This document shows positions 20,791 to 64,000 of a DNA stretch of 64,000 nt, piece after piece; within the stretch, counting starts at the first letter, position 1; every line of letters starts with the position of its first letter. The stretch is taken from contig OZ029921.1 in the NCBI GenBank assembly GCA_964023275.1, positions 5,088,455 through 5,152,454 of the forward strand. The letters are read 5' to 3'. This DNA is from Norana najaformis. Lineage: Eukaryota; Annelida; Clitellata; Crassiclitellata; Hormogastridae. A model generated the notes under the pieces. That model was not told where the DNA came from and did no database searches. It saw only the letters and a list, made by a program, of their open reading frames with translations. The position numbers and the translations under genes were made by a program.

Positions 20791-22294
20791 CAAAGCTTTA
20801 AGGAGTTTAAGCTTACAGAATCTTATGCAATTTATGAAAACTTAACTCTGATAGCTTGAGCTACTTAACTCCTAGACCTAGAATTTTCTTCTAGAGAGCT
20901 ATTGTGAGTTTAACATATAGTGTTCAAGATAAAGTAATATTCGCATAATTTCTACTAATTTCATTCAAAACTGTTTTCTGTTATTCAAGAACATGATTTC
21001 GTGATGCATGGTAGAAGTCGAAACCAGGTTCCTCTTCGTGACTTGTAATCTTTGATCGCAATTTACAGACATCATTAACTGCCAACCACAGACATTAATT
21101 TTCCTCTGTCGAATTCGCTAATGCTGTAGCTGACGAAAGAACTGATAAATTGATGGATTGATGGGTGAATTGAGGAACATCTGGATCGATGGATGGACGG
21201 ATGGATGGACAGGTGGGTGGAACGCACGCATGGAAGTTCATTCGTATGACTAAGGTTATATTTGTGAAATTTTGGCCTAGGGAGGCAAAGGTAAGGGTTT
21301 TGTTGAAACATGTTCAAGGGCGCTAAGCGACCGCAGGTAAAGTGCCATGAAGCTTCCAAATTTTGCCACTAGGGTTCTGAGGAGCGTCTTCAGCTCGCAG
21401 CGGGGTCTGCGGAGAAGCCTCGACCGCCAACGACTTTTAGAGCATCTTTTAAAAATTCTGTCTAGTAAGTGACTTAATTTGTGCTGTAACAACTGGAGTT
21501 ACCCATGGTTTAAAACACCACAACCGGCAAGAACCTTTTGTCAGTTTATGTAGTAAATGAAGGGTTTAACTTTGGACCTATCTGTTAAGCTCTCCAGTAG
21601 TCTGTTTAGAATAAGCGTTTGACGGGCTTATCTCTAAGATGTAACGATTTAGACATAGAAATTTCCATTGAATATCAACTACACTGATAGAGTAATAAAC
21701 ACTTCCAAACACGTTGAAAAACGCTATTCGAATTCTACCTGTGTGCGTGTGTTCACCCATTAAAATCATTTCCCTATACCGCATATAGTACAGTTTTCGT
21801 GGCGCTAGATAAATTTTCATGCACATGCATAATAATTATGCACATGCATGTATGCATTCATCTGCGACATATATACAGGCGCTATATAAATTACATATGT
21901 TTTATTACATAATTGTTACATGCTGTTATTACAAATATTCTGCAAATTTATATGAAGTTATGTAGGCCTCTATGTTGCATTTACTAAATAAACCGACAAA
22001 ATTACTATTTGACATAGGCTACACATAAAGTAATTACAGACTATGATTTCAATTAATTATTATCAATTTTTTACACATCATTTGAATAACAATACCAATA
22101 CACTCTATATCCATGAATCACTCACTATCAATATGAAGATACTGTGATACATGATAAATTATCATGGATTCAAAATTTATGTAAATCCGTTTTACACAAA
22201 CCAAAGTGACCGAAGAATTACTGTTCCATATGATGACGCAAATACACATAATTCAACTTCGGTTTAATAACCGCGCCACCTAGCCATCGCAAGT
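20790..22294. other. Intergenic region between the convergent genes
   Basis: AT-rich. It contains a GATGGATG-type repeat at about 21140-21225 and the candidate poly(A) site of the minus-strand gene (21901). Short open frames show no known motif. Confidence 0.6.
21901..21906 (-). terminator. Candidate poly(A) signal of the mosaic receptor gene
   Basis: TTTATT on the plus strand, which is AATAAA on the minus strand, 389 bases beyond the stop codon at 22295-22297. It is a hexamer match only. Confidence 0.3.
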
Positions 22295-63678
<41,384 letters not shown>

Positions 63679-63689
63679 CTAGCAGCAAA

Positions 63690-63965
63690 CAGGTAAGGCA
63701 AAGCAATGGAAGGAGGCAAGCTGAGTTAAGGTAAGGTAAAGTAAGGCAGATAGGAGAGGAAAGGTAAGGCAAAATAAGGTACGGTAACGCAAGACTAGAC
63801 AAGACAAGGCGAGGTAAAGTAAGGCAAGGTAAGCTGAGCTAAGGTAAGGTAAGGTGATATAGATATGTGAAGATAAGACAAAAATTAAAGTATTATAAGA
63901 CACAGCAAGATTAGCAAAAAGCAAGACAAGGTAAAGCAAAGAAAAGTGATGTAACGTAAGACTGG
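63690..63965. repeat. AAGGTAAGGC-type repeat at the right edge
   Basis: Degenerate GGTAAGGTAAGGCAA units in the intron upstream of the first seen receptor exon. No exon is recognised between here and 64000. Confidence 0.85.
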
Positions 63966-64000
63966 AGGGAAGATGAAACACGAACTGATTCTTCGGTTGG

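Overview
This is eukaryotic, animal nuclear DNA. Coding sequence is broken into about 65 short exons with GT-AG (occasionally GC-AG) borders and carries animal extracellular modules (VWA, Cache, C-type lectin, F5/8-type C, WSC). The introns are full of LINE and SINE remnants and microsatellites. The module content suggests a marine invertebrate, but the phylum cannot be fixed from sequence alone. No bacterial-type operon, CRISPR array, rRNA or credible stand-alone tRNA gene was seen.

Two large membrane-protein genes lie tail to tail. (1) Plus strand, about 2.4-20.0 kb: a CACHD1/alpha2delta-like protein. Nineteen shared exons keep one continuous reading frame and encode VWA_N, a VWA domain with a complete MIDAS, two Cache regions and a cysteine-rich stalk. 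The stalk exon ends in phase 1 and can join either of two last exons (17099-17547 or 19623-19978). Each encodes its own transmembrane helix, cytoplasmic tail and stop, so two isoforms with different tails are predicted. The 5' end is not seen. (2) Minus strand, 63.7 down to 22.3 kb: a very large mosaic receptor. Forty-five exons join without a frame break into about 2,283 residues, open at the N-terminus because the gene runs off the right edge. Order: C-type lectin domains (CTLD) 1-4, three F5/8C domains, two WSC domains, CTLD 5-11, a Ser/Thr/Pro linker, one transmembrane helix and a short tail with an FxNPxY-type endocytosis signal. It looks like an endocytic or recognition receptor of mannose-receptor style, but with F5/8C and WSC modules inserted.

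Introns and flanks: a decayed CR1/L2-like LINE (0.84-2.4 kb), an uninterrupted 548-codon LINE reverse-transcriptase ORF (49.2-50.8 kb) in the sense of the receptor gene, several LINE 3' ends, at least three tRNA-headed SINE families, further dispersed families present two or three times here, an LTR-like repeat, a GC-rich block at 28.7-29.8 kb of unknown nature, and many micro- and minisatellites. Several repeats touch splice sites, including one SINE whose tail seems to be the 5' splice site of a receptor exon.

Exon borders were set by reading splice motifs by eye and requiring phases to agree. Borders are good to a few bases where motif and phase agree; exceptions are stated. No transcript data or database search was available, and family names rest on motif recognition.
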